A stretch of DNA of 64,000 bases from Mucilaginibacter sp. cycad4 (GCF_034263275.1 NZ_CP139559.1:2232001-2296000), one strand, 5' to 3'; positions 17,315 through 27,813 are shown, counted from the stretch's first letter. A program made the numbers and translations. The notes: generated from the letters alone by a model not told the origin.

Positions 17315-20215
17315 ATGAAAATTTTTAAATCCTTTACTACCTGCCTTTCATTGGCAGCCCTCCCCCTTTTTCTTACCGCCCAACAGCGCGCTGTAAAAAA
17401 GGTTGATAAAGCAACGAAATGGTTCCCAAGTTATAATTTTAATAGCAGCGTATTTCCCAAACCACCTATTTCGTTCGCTCCGTTTGCCCGCTGGTGGTGG
17501 CCGGGCAACAATGTGGACAACGCAGAATTAATACGAGAGATCAATCTTTTTGCAGACCATAATTTTGGCGGGGTCGAGATACAGGCTCTGAATTTATTTG
17601 TTCCCGGTACGAAAGAAGCTAAAGCTAAAGCATTGACATGGGACACTCCCGACTACTATGAGCATGTTAGAACGGCAATGGAAGAAGCCCGTAAAAGAGG
17701 GATGACCGTAGATATGACTGATGGAAGTGGCTGGCCTCCCGGTGGTAGCCACCTTGCTCCTGAGGATGGCTTCATGAGTTTACAATATGCATCGGCAGAT
17801 GTTAAAACCGGCGACAAGCAAAAGATCCCCATTCCCGTTATAGCTGGTTCTTCGCCGGTCCCGCTTCACTTGGAAGCAGTTATTGCGGCGAAAGCTTCGG
17901 TGAAACCAGCAGACGACAAGTCCAAAACAATTTTACTGGATCCCAAATCTGTGCTTAACCTGTCCACCTTTGTTAAGGGGGATTCTCTGAATTGGAAACG
18001 GCCGGCTGGCGAATGGAAGGTCATAGCATTCTGGAGCAAACCAGCCTCCCAACGGACCATGACCGCCAGCGCGGTACAGGGACCGGTAATGAATCACCTG
18101 GATTCCAACAAGGTTTTGAAACATTACCGTCATATTTTCGGTGAAAGAACGGGTTTGGGCCCATATTTCGGTAACCCGATGCGAGCTGTTTTTGACGACA
18201 GTTATGAATTTGCCGTAGACCGTCATTTTACTACCGGGTTTATCAGTTATTTTAAAAAGCACCGAGGATATGATATTACACCATGGTTACCCGCTGAGAT
18301 GCAAAGGGGGTATAATTACGTTTCTTACATGCGGCCAAACACAGATCCTGATTTTTCTTTTTCAAAAGAGGACTGGCGCCTTAAATATGATTATGACCTG
18401 ACGGTAAGTGAATTGCTTGGCGAGCAATTTCTGACTGCCACTCGAAAATGGCTTGAACCCCGTGGGCTGCTCCACCGCACGCAAGCCTACGGACTGAATA
18501 TGGATATGATTGCACAGGCCGGCCTCGCCTCGATACCAGAAACGGAAAGTATGCTCGCCCAGGAAGCGAATCTTAAAATCATGACATCCGGCGGGCATCT
18601 CTACAACCGGCCGGTTGAATCTGCCGAGTCAGTTGTTTTCAATGGCCGGGCATACACCAATACGCCTCAAAAAATTAAGATCGCGGTGGATAAACTGTTT
18701 GCCGCCGGCGTAAATCAAATCATTTATCATGGCGTACCTTACCGTTACACACCGGATGAGCTGGGCCCTGAAGGCTGGTATCCTTTCTCCACACCAGTTG
18801 TAGCAGCTGTAAATTTTTCGTCAAACTTAGGGGAGGGTAATATATTCTGGAAATATCAAAAAACTATAAACGATTACGTCAACAGGAACCAATACGCACT
18901 ACGTTCTGGTAAACCCAAAGCAGATGTGCTTATTTATTTCCCATTTATGGATGTGGACGGTATGCCCGATAACCCCGAGGAGATCCTGACGAAAGGAAAA
19001 CTTGACGGCATCGAAGGCCCTTTGCCTCCTACTAAAGAAATTAAGAATGAAGCGAAGGAACTGTGGGCAAAAAAAGTATACCCGGTTATCAATCAACTGG
19101 AGGCAAACGGTATTACCTGGGAATGGGTAAACGATCTCTCTATACTTGATGCGAAACTGGATATAAAAAAGCAAATCAATATCCGCGGTAATAGCTATCA
19201 GGCCCTCGTCCTGGCAAATGATTCCATTATCCAGTTGCCGACTGCACAAAAAATAAATCAGCTGGCTAAAGCAGGTATGAATCTGATCGCTACGGGAACC
19301 CTCCCTTACATGCAGCCATCATATTTAAATTGGAAATCAAACGATCTCCAAACGAAAAAAGCGATTGTTGCTGCATTAAAACAAAAAACCGGCAGATATA
19401 TTAGTGACCAGCATGATTTGACTACCTGGATAAAAGGACTACATCAGGACGTTTTATTCAACGGTGAGTACCACTTTACAAGACAGGTTCAACGAAAAAT
19501 GGATAATGGTAATATGCTCCGCTTCATCTGGAACAAAAGTGACCAATGGCAAACGTTATCCCTGACACTTGGCAAAGGCTATAAATCAAGCTGCTGGCTG
19601 GATGCCGAAAATGGCGCGATTATCAAAAACCGGGGGCAGGTGGTTACTTACTATATGGCACCATATGCATCCGTGATCCTGTATGCATCGGTTCAAATTA
19701 AAGATCAACAAGGCATCGTTGGAACAATGGTAGCCACAGAGGTTGATCAGAACGCAAAAGAAACCCTTGCGCTCGTAAAATGGGATTTAAATGCAGACAA
19801 TGTGTCTCTTAAAAACAGTCCCTTATTCGACTGGAAAACTAATGATCAGCTTAAATTTGTGTCTGGCGAAGGAATTTATACTACCTCATTCCAATGGGAA
19901 AAAACACAGCATAATACTCATTATTTCCTTGATTTAGGCAAGGTATATTTCACGGCAGAAGTCTACGTGAACGGTAAAACTGCAGGCAAAAGAATTTTTG
20001 CGCCCTATCAATTGGAAATCACCCCATTTTTGGTAAAAGGGTTTAACAAAATTGAAGTACGCGTCACAACCGGCCAATTGAACGGGTTTATCGGCAAAGC
20101 GAACCAAGGAGATGCACACTATAAACAATTTAAAGGAAAAGAAGATCAACTTATGTCGGCGGGCCTTGTCGGGCCGATATTCATCAAAGAAACGACACTT
20201 GTAAACCAACAATAG
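17315..20215 (+). CDS. GH106 alpha-L-rhamnosidase-like enzyme (PUL-A)
   Basis: The 966-residue protein has a signal peptide ending near LTAQ (residue 22). The family opening motif ARWWWPGNN (58-66) follows, then DMTDGSGWPPGG and FDDSYEF. HRTQAYG and SIPETE are also shared with the two other GH106 proteins in this window. A C-terminal carbohydrate-binding-like beta-sandwich ends with VYVNGKTAGKRIF and the strongly conserved GKEDQLMSAGLVGP. Known family members cleave alpha-L-rhamnose in the periplasm. It follows GH2 in the same transcript under operator 2, and a bidirectional terminator closes the unit at 20431-20471. Confidence 0.88.
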   Translation: MKIFKSFTTCLSLAALPLFLTAQQRAVKKVDKATKWFPSYNFNSSVFPKPPISFAPFARWWWPGNNVDNAELIREINLFADHNFGGVEIQALNLFVPGTKEAKAKALTWDTPDYYEHVRTAMEEARKRGMTVDMTDGSGWPPGGSHLAPEDGFMSLQYASADVKTGDKQKIPIPVIAGSSPVPLHLEAVIAAKASVKPADDKSKTILLDPKSVLNLSTFVKGDSLNWKRPAGEWKVIAFWSKPASQRTMTASAVQGPVMNHLDSNKVLKHYRHIFGERTGLGPYFGNPMRAVFDDSYEFAVDRHFTTGFISYFKKHRGYDITPWLPAEMQRGYNYVSYMRPNTDPDFSFSKEDWRLKYDYDLTVSELLGEQFLTATRKWLEPRGLLHRTQAYGLNMDMIAQAGLASIPETESMLAQEANLKIMTSGGHLYNRPVESAESVVFNGRAYTNTPQKIKIAVDKLFAAGVNQIIYHGVPYRYTPDELGPEGWYPFSTPVVAAVNFSSNLGEGNIFWKYQKTINDYVNRNQYALRSGKPKADVLIYFPFMDVDGMPDNPEEILTKGKLDGIEGPLPPTKEIKNEAKELWAKKVYPVINQLEANGITWEWVNDLSILDAKLDIKKQINIRGNSYQALVLANDSIIQLPTAQKINQLAKAGMNLIATGTLPYMQPSYLNWKSNDLQTKKAIVAALKQKTGRYISDQHDLTTWIKGLHQDVLFNGEYHFTRQVQRKMDNGNMLRFIWNKSDQWQTLSLTLGKGYKSSCWLDAENGAIIKNRGQVVTYYMAPYASVILYASVQIKDQQGIVGTMVATEVDQNAKETLALVKWDLNADNVSLKNSPLFDWKTNDQLKFVSGEGIYTTSFQWEKTQHNTHYFLDLGKVYFTAEVYVNGKTAGKRIFAPYQLEITPFLVKGFNKIEVRVTTGQLNGFIGKANQGDAHYKQFKGKEDQLMSAGLVGPIFIKETTLVNQQ

Positions 20216-20430
20216 GTAGCTGAATTTTCTTTAGTGCCAATAAAATAGGAGACAAACGATTCACAATTTCTAATTGATGAAAAAAATGAGCTTTTTTTCC
20301 GTGATATAAGATGCCTACTTCCCCGACCATCCGCTTCAATGAATCACCTGTCGGCAATTAAAAAAAGCACGTGGTGGAGCAAATAAAGAAAATGCTAAGG
20401 GGCTGGTAATTAAAGCTGTATATTTCCGCA

Positions 20431-20471
20431 TTAAAGACAAAGGGCTGCACCAAGCAGCCCTTTGTCTTTAA
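20431..20471. terminator. Bidirectional terminator between GH106 and TonB receptor genes
   Basis: Perfect 18-bp arms (20431-20448 with 20454-20471) have a 5-nt loop and A/T-rich flanks, and lie between two convergent genes. The right arm ends in GTCTTTAA followed by AT-rich sequence on the plus strand. The left side supplies the matching run on the minus strand. Confidence 0.85.
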
Positions 20472-20481
20472 ATAAAACTTA

Positions 20482-23313
20482 TTAAAACTTGTAGGTTAAT
20501 GTGAGGTAATATGCCCTTGGCTGGATTCCGACTGCAGAAGCGATCCTATTGGCTTTTTTATCAGCCTCATATTGCTCCCTGGTGTAATTTGCCGCGGTAA
20601 GCAAAGTGAAAAAGTCTCCTGGCCGGTTAAAGGCCGCAATACCGTATGTGTTTAACAGGTTATTGACGTTAAAGCCCAATTGCAGTTTTTTATTAAAATC
20701 ATAACCTGTACCTAAATTGAATTGACTGTAACCGGGTATTTTGAAGGTATTGCTAACGCCAAATTGCCTTTGACCTAAATATTGCCAGCTCAGAAACGAA
20801 TAAAATCTACCGGCATTATAAGCAGGGGTCACGTTGACAATAATATTAGGGCTATTATCCTGCTTGTTACCAGAGTAACTGATCAATTGGTCATCTGCCG
20901 GCCCATTTGCGTTAGGCACCCAAGTCGTGTAATGCGTTGCTTTGGAATTTTGGAATGTCGCAACCGCCCTGACATTAAAGTTTTTGGTAAAATCGATCTT
21001 GGATTCCAGTTCTAAACCGAACGTTCTAACAGACTCATATTGCACTGGCGGATTATAATTCGTCATGTTATCTGCATTTACGAATAACTGGATATTTGGC
21101 ACATGGCTTAAGTTACTGTAGAATGGTGTTATAAATAAACCGTAATTCCGGTCACTGATTTTCAAACCTATTTCCGCCTGGATAATTTTCTGCGCTTGTA
21201 CCGACAAGTTGCTCGAAGTAAAAGGGGTATTGGCTGCAAAATAAACTGTTAGGTCAGGCGCTTTGCGACCCGACGAAAACCTGCTGTATACAGACATGTG
21301 ACTTGATAGTTCATAATTTAGTCCAGCCGAATAGGAAAAAGTATTTACTGTCTTATTGAAATCATAATGGGTCCCCGGAGAACCTCCATAATTATCATAA
21401 ACGGTCAACGGATTATTATCTGCACCACCATAAGTCGGATCCGCCGATTTTGGATTTACGATTGAGGAACCCGCAAAACCATTAATATGCAGAGTTTCAA
21501 AACGTACACCATAGTCGAGGTTCAGATTTGGCAATATTTGCCAGTTATGACCAAGGAAGAATGCAAGCTGATTCTGCGTAGCTTTATTTTCGGTGAAGCC
21601 GCCCCCGCCTTGTTGAAATACGTTTTCAGGGCTTGTTAGCTGATAGACCTGTCCGGCAGGGCTGGTCAAGGTAACGGATACAGGATGCGGTTGGTTTACC
21701 ATTGTCCCCAATCCGAATCCCGCTGTACCGCTATAAGCATGCACATCGCTGTGTGCATAAAAACCACCAAATGTAAAACTCATATTTTTGAGCGTTTTGG
21801 TTAAAGAGGCCTGGTCAATAATTTCCTTTGAACGGTTCAGGTTTACAAAGAAGGGCTGAATAAACAATGAATTTTGCTGAATATTGCCCCCGGGGAAGTT
21901 ACTGTTCGAAACAGTATAATCGAACCCCGACTGCGAGGTTACGTTTCCAAGTTTGGCACCGGTTACGGCGTCCGTAAATGAATAAGTCCCTTGCCTGCCA
22001 AGCAGGCCTAACGCCGCATAGGTAATCAGGTTGTCCATCGCCAATGGGCTTACGAGCGTAGTGGTATTCCAATCCGCCGTTTTATAGCTGTACTTAATTG
22101 CGTTATTGAATGTTAAACTACTGTCGAGATGTTGTATAAGTGTTACACCTATCGTCCTGTCAATTGAATGAATCAGGTTTTCAGGGTTGAAAAATTTAGT
22201 CTGTCCCTCGAACTGATAGGGCGATTTAAAAGCTCTCGGATCTTCGGATGACCGTGGCGTGAAGCCTGGGGCTGGTTTATAATCAAGTGTTGTCGGGGTG
22301 TACTGATAAAATCCATTGTGGTCGTTCAGATATTTCAGGTAAAACTTGATTGATCCGGTCTTATATTTTTTCAGGATGTTTCCTTTTACCTGCCCCCCCT
22401 TGTTAAATGCATATCCGGGATCTTTCGCACCGATCGCATACCTGTAAAAGCCCCCCAGGTTGTAAGTTAAGGAACCATCACTATTCAAAGGACCTCCCAG
22501 ATCAAGATCACCTCTGTAAAAGGGATTGTGCCCATCTCCTTCCAAGCCGTACTTCGCCCTGAATTCCCCGCTAAATTTACTTCCCCCTGTTTTGGAAATG
22601 TAATTGAATATCCCTCCAGGAGCATTGTTCCCAAGTATAGACGAGGTCCCTCCACGTACAGCCTCCAGCTTGCCTAAAGTAGCATCTGGCCTTAAGAAAT
22701 AATCTGGCCCCCAGTTACCGAAGGTGACATTTGATACCGGCAAGCCATCTTCCTGCAAAGAAACATAATAATAACCTGCCCCCCCATCACTTGTCCCGGA
22801 AACACCACGGGAATATACCGAGTTTCTAATCTCGCCGATTGCGCTGGTGACATATACCCCGGGTATATTTTTCAGCAGATCAGCGGCGCTTAGAGGTGCC
22901 TGCTTGGAGATTTGTGCAGCGTTCAGCGTGGAGATAGCAATTGAGGAGCTTAACGCAGTCCTTTTGTCGAAAACCCCGGTTACGATAACTTCCCCAAGAT
23001 CAGCGCTGCTTGGGAGTAAAGAAATATCGATGGTTTTTCTTCCGCCGACAACGACTTCTTTGATCGTGTATCCTACAAAACGAAAGATAAGGGTGCTCTC
23101 TGCGCCAACTGAGATTGAATACTTCCCATCAGTGTCCGTTGTTGTCCCTCTTCCAGGTTGTTTGGTTGTTACAGTCACGCCAGGTAGCGGTACCCCCTTT
23201 TCGTCTTTTACAATACCAAACACTTTAATTGTCTGGGCAACGGAATCCAGTGAAACAAAGAGCAATAATGAAAAAAGAATGCCAAATGATAATTTTTTGT
23301 AAAAACTTCGCAT
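20482..23313 (-). CDS. TonB-dependent receptor without SusD partner (PUL-A)
   Basis: The 943-residue outer-membrane receptor has a signal peptide ending SVAQ (about 27). A carboxypeptidase-like regulatory domain follows (about 30-110, VFGIVKDEKGVPLPGVTV). A plug with GNNAPGGIFNYISK comes next, and a barrel ends in ...TLTYKF. It lacks the STN domain seen in the 5.3-kb SusC. No susD gene lies beside it, so it may work as a FecA-like receptor for a small glycoside or oligosaccharide. It converges with GH106 and diverges from the small-protein/GH3 unit. A close paralogue, also without SusD, is at 54823-57678. Confidence 0.9.
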   Translation of the reverse strand: MRSFYKKLSFGILFSLLLFVSLDSVAQTIKVFGIVKDEKGVPLPGVTVTTKQPGRGTTTDTDGKYSISVGAESTLIFRFVGYTIKEVVVGGRKTIDISLLPSSADLGEVIVTGVFDKRTALSSSIAISTLNAAQISKQAPLSAADLLKNIPGVYVTSAIGEIRNSVYSRGVSGTSDGGAGYYYVSLQEDGLPVSNVTFGNWGPDYFLRPDATLGKLEAVRGGTSSILGNNAPGGIFNYISKTGGSKFSGEFRAKYGLEGDGHNPFYRGDLDLGGPLNSDGSLTYNLGGFYRYAIGAKDPGYAFNKGGQVKGNILKKYKTGSIKFYLKYLNDHNGFYQYTPTTLDYKPAPGFTPRSSEDPRAFKSPYQFEGQTKFFNPENLIHSIDRTIGVTLIQHLDSSLTFNNAIKYSYKTADWNTTTLVSPLAMDNLITYAALGLLGRQGTYSFTDAVTGAKLGNVTSQSGFDYTVSNSNFPGGNIQQNSLFIQPFFVNLNRSKEIIDQASLTKTLKNMSFTFGGFYAHSDVHAYSGTAGFGLGTMVNQPHPVSVTLTSPAGQVYQLTSPENVFQQGGGGFTENKATQNQLAFFLGHNWQILPNLNLDYGVRFETLHINGFAGSSIVNPKSADPTYGGADNNPLTVYDNYGGSPGTHYDFNKTVNTFSYSAGLNYELSSHMSVYSRFSSGRKAPDLTVYFAANTPFTSSNLSVQAQKIIQAEIGLKISDRNYGLFITPFYSNLSHVPNIQLFVNADNMTNYNPPVQYESVRTFGLELESKIDFTKNFNVRAVATFQNSKATHYTTWVPNANGPADDQLISYSGNKQDNSPNIIVNVTPAYNAGRFYSFLSWQYLGQRQFGVSNTFKIPGYSQFNLGTGYDFNKKLQLGFNVNNLLNTYGIAAFNRPGDFFTLLTAANYTREQYEADKKANRIASAVGIQPRAYYLTLTYKF

Positions 23314-23709
23314 AAAATTAAGTTATGAGGTAAATGCCTCAGGTTAATAAGATAATTGGCTCTTGTCCTATAGATCGACAAGGAAATCAAAGCTATCCGA
23401 ATCATTTTAGAAAAGCCTCCCCGACCTACCTTTACCTTCCCGAACCTTCCCGATTAAATGTTTTATTAACAATAAAAACCAGACGTGTCATTCCGCTGTC
23501 AAAAACAGACCAGCATTAATACAGAAAACTATTTTCTGTGCGCCTAAGTCATTTGATAATCTATTTACAGACAGAGAATATGACCATAAATACCTATTGT
23601 ACAGCAACATAATAAAAAAACCGATAAGCCAACCGTCGAAACGGAGGTTTTTTCCGAACCTAAATAGGAATTTTGAAAAATACATTACGTAAAAACAACG
23701 GATTAATAT
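23314..23709. other. Non-coding upstream region
   Basis: About 400 bp lie between the receptor start and the promoter of the small secreted protein. I see no protein-like frame in it. It presumably contains the minus-strand receptor promoter, but I could not pick a convincing -7 element. Confidence 0.5.
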
Positions 23710-23762
23710 TTGGATATTCCATTTTTGTTATTTACTTTTATTCCGTCCATTATACGGAATAA
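23710..23762 (+). promoter_or_regulatory. Promoter of small-protein/GH3 unit with GntR operator 3
   Basis: TTG (23710-23712), exactly 20 nt, then TACTTTTA (23733-23740) repeats the GH2 promoter layout. Operator arms TTATTCCGT (23738-23746) and ACGGAATAA (23754-23762) overlap the -7 element in the same register. The gene starts 43 bp downstream. Confidence 0.8.
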
Positions 23763-23805
23763 AAATTCATTAAATTAAAAATCAATTGCTAACCATTAAA
23801 AAATC

Positions 23806-24195
23806 ATGAAAAAGCTAAGCTTAATTTTCACAACAGTTGTATTCATCTTTTTATGTGCAGGTGCCAAAGCACAAACCAATGCCGATTATTTTGCAGGCAA
23901 ATGGAAAGTTACAGTAACCGGAACACCACAGGGTGACTCAAAGATGGATTTCGTATTCGAAAAAAAAGACGGAAAATTGACCGGTACTCTAAGAGATTCA
24001 ACCGATAAGGAAATTTCAAAAATTACACAGATCGACGAAAAAGATAAAACTATAACTGCCTATTTCAATACGCAGGGTTATGATGTTACACTTGAACTTA
24101 CACCGGTAGACGCCGACAACGCCAAAGGCAATATAATGGGCATGTTTGATGCAAAGGCCATCCGTATTAAGGATGAAAAGAAAGAAAACAAATAA
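23806..24195 (+). CDS. Small secreted beta-rich protein, lipocalin-like look (PUL-A)
   Basis: The 129-residue protein has a signal peptide ending AKAQ (about 23). A compact beta-strand-rich domain begins NADYFAGKWKVTVTG, with alternating charged and hydrophobic strands such as GKLTGTLRD and YDVTLELTPV. The YF.GKWK opening resembles small lipocalin-type or DUF-type binding proteins, but I cannot assign a family. GH3 follows 41 bp downstream under the same operator-controlled promoter. A 136-residue paralogue precedes the decayed GH3 at 59462-59872, so the pair is kept together. A binding or chaperone-like role in the periplasm is inference. Confidence 0.75.
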   Translation: MKKLSLIFTTVVFIFLCAGAKAQTNADYFAGKWKVTVTGTPQGDSKMDFVFEKKDGKLTGTLRDSTDKEISKITQIDEKDKTITAYFNTQGYDVTLELTPVDADNAKGNIMGMFDAKAIRIKDEKKENK

Positions 24196-24236
24196 TCAGA
24201 ACGACAACAGCCCTATTCAATTCACAATTATAAGAC

Positions 24237-26549
24237 ATGAAATTCCAATCCTTCCTGTTTATTCTACAGATTGTTGGCCTGCTCACAATTGGAACTTCCC
24301 AAGCCCAGCAGAAATTACCACAACTGGGGAAAAACCCGGTAAAAGATATTGTTAAATCAATGACACTTGAAGAGAAAGCAAGGTTGGTGATTGGAACCGG
24401 AATGCGGTTCGGAAGCGGCGGGCCAATCATCGGCGAAGCTGATGGCCGCGTACCGGGCGCTGCCGGAAATTCCATCAATATCGATAGGTTCGGTATCCCG
24501 GGCGCTGTTTATGCAGACGGTCCTGCAGGCATACGCATTGAACCATATCGCAATAGAGACAGTACTAAAACATTTTTCGCAACTGCCTGGCCTGTCGGCA
24601 CCCTACTGGCTTCTTCCTGGGATACAGTATTAATCAGGCGGGTTGGCGCGGCTTTCGGCAACGAAGTAAAAGAGTATGGAACCGATGTTATATTGGCACC
24701 CGGGATGAACATCCAAAGGGATCCCCTTAACGGCCGAAATTTCGAATACTTCTCTGAAGACCCTTACCTATCCGGTTTTATGGCTGCTTCAATTGTAAAT
24801 GGTATACAGTCAAACGGTGTGGGAACCTCCATTAAACATTTTGCGGCAAATAACCAGGAAACAAACCGCAATACGATCAATGCAATTATCAGTGAACGTG
24901 CCCTCAGGGAAATTTATCTGCGGGGATTTGAAATAGCCGTCAAAAACTCCCAACCATGGACAGTAATGAGCTCGTACAACAAGATCAACGGTGTCTATAC
25001 TTCTGAGAGTAATGATCTGCTCACAAAAATTCTTCGTGGCGAATGGGGGTTTCATGGCTTCGTAATGACGGATTGGTATGGCGGCAGAGATAAAGTAGCT
25101 CAGGTAATGGCGGGTAACGACCTGATCATGCCAGGTTCAAGTACGCAGTTGGCTCAGATCCTTGCTGCTGCCCAAAATGGCTCGCTTGACATCAAAGTTT
25201 TAGACCGCAACGTCGAACATATCCTGAATATTATCCTAAAAATGCCGACTTTCCTAAAATACCGGTATTCCAATACACCCAATCTAAAAGCCCATGCATT
25301 ATTGGCAATGAATGCCGCTGCCGAGAGCATGGTGCTCCTAAAAAACAACCAAAATACACTGCCATTAGGAAAAAACATAAAAGTAGCCCTTTTCGGTAAT
25401 ACTTCTTTTGAAACGGTCATTGGTGGCACCGGAAGTGGACAGGTAAATGTGCGTTATAGTGTTCCAATCGCGGAAGGACTTGCAAATGCAGGCTACCAGG
25501 TAAATAAGGAGTTGTGGCAAAAATATACGGCCCACCTTCAACAGGACAAATTGGACCATCCACAACACCAAAAATTAACGCTTGGAACACCACACATGGC
25601 CGCCGAATGGAATCCTGCAGATATAGTCAATAAATGTGCTGAAGATGCAGACGTTGCAATTTTCAGCATCGGCAGAAATGCCGGTGAAGGCGCTGACAGG
25701 GTAGTCAAAGGCAATTTTAATTTGTCGCCAATTGAGGAGGATATAATAAAAAACATCAGTGAAGCATTTCACGCGAAAGGCAAAAAGCTTATTGTAATCC
25801 TGAATATCGGTGGAGTGATTGAAACTGGTTCCTGGGAAAAAAATGCCGATGCCATTTTATTGACCTGGCAGCCAGGTATTGAAGCGGGAAACGCAGTCGC
25901 GGATATCCTTGGCGGGGCTGTGAATCCTTCGGGCAAACTGGCAACAACCTTTCCGGTCAAATACGAAGATTGTCCTTCGTCAAAAACTTTCCCCGGGTCG
26001 CCCGCAAATAAACCAACAGAAGCGATCTACAACGAAGGTATTTACGTCGGTTACCGTTATTTTCATTCCTTTGGCGTAAAGCCAGCCTTTCCATTTGGCT
26101 TTGGGTTAAGTTATACCAAATTCAACTATAGCAATTTAAAAGTTGGATCAGTAAAGTTCGACAAGAAGCTTTCCGTTAGTGTCAATATCACCAACGTTGG
26201 CTCGAAGGCCGGTAAAGAAATTGTTCAACTTTACCTGAGCGCCCCACAAGGCACGCTTGACAAACCCCTGGAGGAGTTAAAAGGCTTTTCGAAAACAAGA
26301 CTGCTCGAGCCAGGAGAAACACAAACACTTACATTTACGATTCGACCAAAAGATCTGGCGTCATTTAACACCGCTTTATCGGCCTGGGTGGCGGATGCAG
26401 GAAAATACATCGTTAGAATCGGTGCTTCGAGTGAAGATATTAAACTCAACAAGGAATTTAAACTGGTCAAATCTGTGGTCGTCGAGAAAGTTCAGCATGT
26501 TTTGGTTCCGCAAGTATCCATAACAGAATTAAAAATGGATTCGAAATAA
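24237..26549 (+). CDS. GH3 beta-glucosidase / beta-xylosidase family enzyme
   Basis: The 770-residue protein has a signal peptide ending SQAQ (about 24). The N-terminal TIM barrel contains YADGPAG (92-98) and IKHFAANNQETNR. The nucleophile is D279 in GFVMTDWYGG. An alpha/beta sandwich with the family GG.GSG loop (GGTGSGQVN) and a C-terminal fibronectin-III-like domain follow. It cleaves terminal beta-glucosyl or related residues by retention, probably in the periplasm. It is the intact counterpart of the collapsed copy at 58985-59439. A stem-loop follows at 26586. Confidence 0.92.
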   Translation: MKFQSFLFILQIVGLLTIGTSQAQQKLPQLGKNPVKDIVKSMTLEEKARLVIGTGMRFGSGGPIIGEADGRVPGAAGNSINIDRFGIPGAVYADGPAGIRIEPYRNRDSTKTFFATAWPVGTLLASSWDTVLIRRVGAAFGNEVKEYGTDVILAPGMNIQRDPLNGRNFEYFSEDPYLSGFMAASIVNGIQSNGVGTSIKHFAANNQETNRNTINAIISERALREIYLRGFEIAVKNSQPWTVMSSYNKINGVYTSESNDLLTKILRGEWGFHGFVMTDWYGGRDKVAQVMAGNDLIMPGSSTQLAQILAAAQNGSLDIKVLDRNVEHILNIILKMPTFLKYRYSNTPNLKAHALLAMNAAAESMVLLKNNQNTLPLGKNIKVALFGNTSFETVIGGTGSGQVNVRYSVPIAEGLANAGYQVNKELWQKYTAHLQQDKLDHPQHQKLTLGTPHMAAEWNPADIVNKCAEDADVAIFSIGRNAGEGADRVVKGNFNLSPIEEDIIKNISEAFHAKGKKLIVILNIGGVIETGSWEKNADAILLTWQPGIEAGNAVADILGGAVNPSGKLATTFPVKYEDCPSSKTFPGSPANKPTEAIYNEGIYVGYRYFHSFGVKPAFPFGFGLSYTKFNYSNLKVGSVKFDKKLSVSVNITNVGSKAGKEIVQLYLSAPQGTLDKPLEELKGFSKTRLLEPGETQTLTFTIRPKDLASFNTALSAWVADAGKYIVRIGASSEDIKLNKEFKLVKSVVVEKVQHVLVPQVSITELKMDSK

Positions 26550-26585
26550 ATTTCCATACAAAGAAATATTGACCCTTTAAAAAAG

Positions 26586-26633
26586 GCAATGCAAACACAT
26601 TACGTAGTCAAGACGGGTGTTTTGCATTGCTTT
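26586..26633 (+). terminator. Terminator-like hairpin after GH3
   Basis: GCAATGCAAACAC (26586-26598) pairs with GTGTTTTGCATTGC (26617-26630) with a single bulge, followed by TTT. It may end or attenuate transcription before the short-chain dehydrogenase, 60 bp downstream. Confidence 0.6.
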
Positions 26634-26692
26634 CAACATCATCCCTGCGCCAGCTTTCTCCTCGATAAAAGAACAACCCAACATTATAAATC

Positions 26693-27493
26693 ATGAAAGT
26701 AAAAGATAAAACCATAATTGTTACCGGTGCCGGCAGCGGCCTGGGTAGGGCTTTAGTGATAATCTTGCTTAACAGGGGGGCCAAGGTAATTGCGTTGGAC
26801 ATTAATGCCGCCAGTTTAAAAGAAACGGTTGTACACAGCCAACATAGCAGTGATGTCATATTCACTTATCAATTAGACATTGCGGATAAAGAAGCTGTAG
26901 AACAAACTGCAAAAATCATCTTGTCAAAACACAAGCATGTGGATGGATTAATTAACAATGCGGGCATCATACAGCCATTCGTCAAATTCAATGACGTTAG
27001 CTATGAAACCATTGAACGAGTGTTTAAGATCAATTTATTCGGCACGATTTACCTAACCAAGGCATTTCTACCTCATTTAATAACGCAACAGCAGGCGCAT
27101 ATTATCAATATTGCCAGTATGGGTGGCTTCCTTCCCGTACCCGGTCAAACAATATACTGTGCGGCCAAAGCAGGCGTTAAATTATTGACAGAGGGGCTGA
27201 TCTCTGAACTTACAGAAAGTAATATTGAGGTTACGATTGTTTTTCCCGGCGCCATGAATACCAATATTATGGCCAATTCAGGTTTAAAACAGCCAACTTC
27301 AGAACCAGATAAAAAACAGCCGAAAACAATGACACCTGCAATGGCGGCAATCCAGATTATCAATGCGATGGAGGCAGGCAAAACACGTGTTTTCGTTGGT
27401 TCGGATTCGAGATTTATGGACTGGCTCTATAGGATCTCACCACGTTTTGCCGCGCAAATGATCTACAAAAAAATGAGATCAAAATTGAATTAA
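26693..27493 (+). CDS. Short-chain dehydrogenase/reductase
   Basis: The 266-residue Rossmann protein has the cofactor motif TGAGSGLGR (11-19) and NNAG in the next strand. The catalytic Ser lies in NIASMGG, and YCAAKAG carries the Tyr-x-x-x-Lys pair. It is a cytoplasmic NAD(P)H-dependent oxidoreductase of classical SDR type; the substrate cannot be read. It may oxidise a released sugar or aglycone if it belongs to PUL-A, but the hairpin before it makes cotranscription uncertain. It is the last intact gene before a stretch of decayed genes. Confidence 0.85.
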   Translation: MKVKDKTIIVTGAGSGLGRALVIILLNRGAKVIALDINAASLKETVVHSQHSSDVIFTYQLDIADKEAVEQTAKIILSKHKHVDGLINNAGIIQPFVKFNDVSYETIERVFKINLFGTIYLTKAFLPHLITQQQAHIINIASMGGFLPVPGQTIYCAAKAGVKLLTEGLISELTESNIEVTIVFPGAMNTNIMANSGLKQPTSEPDKKQPKTMTPAMAAIQIINAMEAGKTRVFVGSDSRFMDWLYRISPRFAAQMIYKKMRSKLN

Positions 27494-27813
27494 TACAATT
27501 TTATTGTCCCACGCTTCCACTCGTTCGAAGCAGTAGTAGAAATCCTGGGCTTCGGCAGGCAGCCGGATTGTTATTTATAAATTCGCAATACCTGCGCGTT
27601 CAGAAGTGGCTTTGAATTACGCAACTAAAAAACTTTGCTAAATCAATATTTTGGATAGCCAGAATTAAATACCCATCCTATAAAAGAATAACCGAGAATA
27701 CTTGCAGGGGATATCTTCCTTAAAGATCAGAGTACCGTTACAGCTAGCATTTGATCCTGGAAGGTCTCGCAGATAATGAAAAAGCATTGTAAAATTCAAC
27801 GAATTTATGTGTA

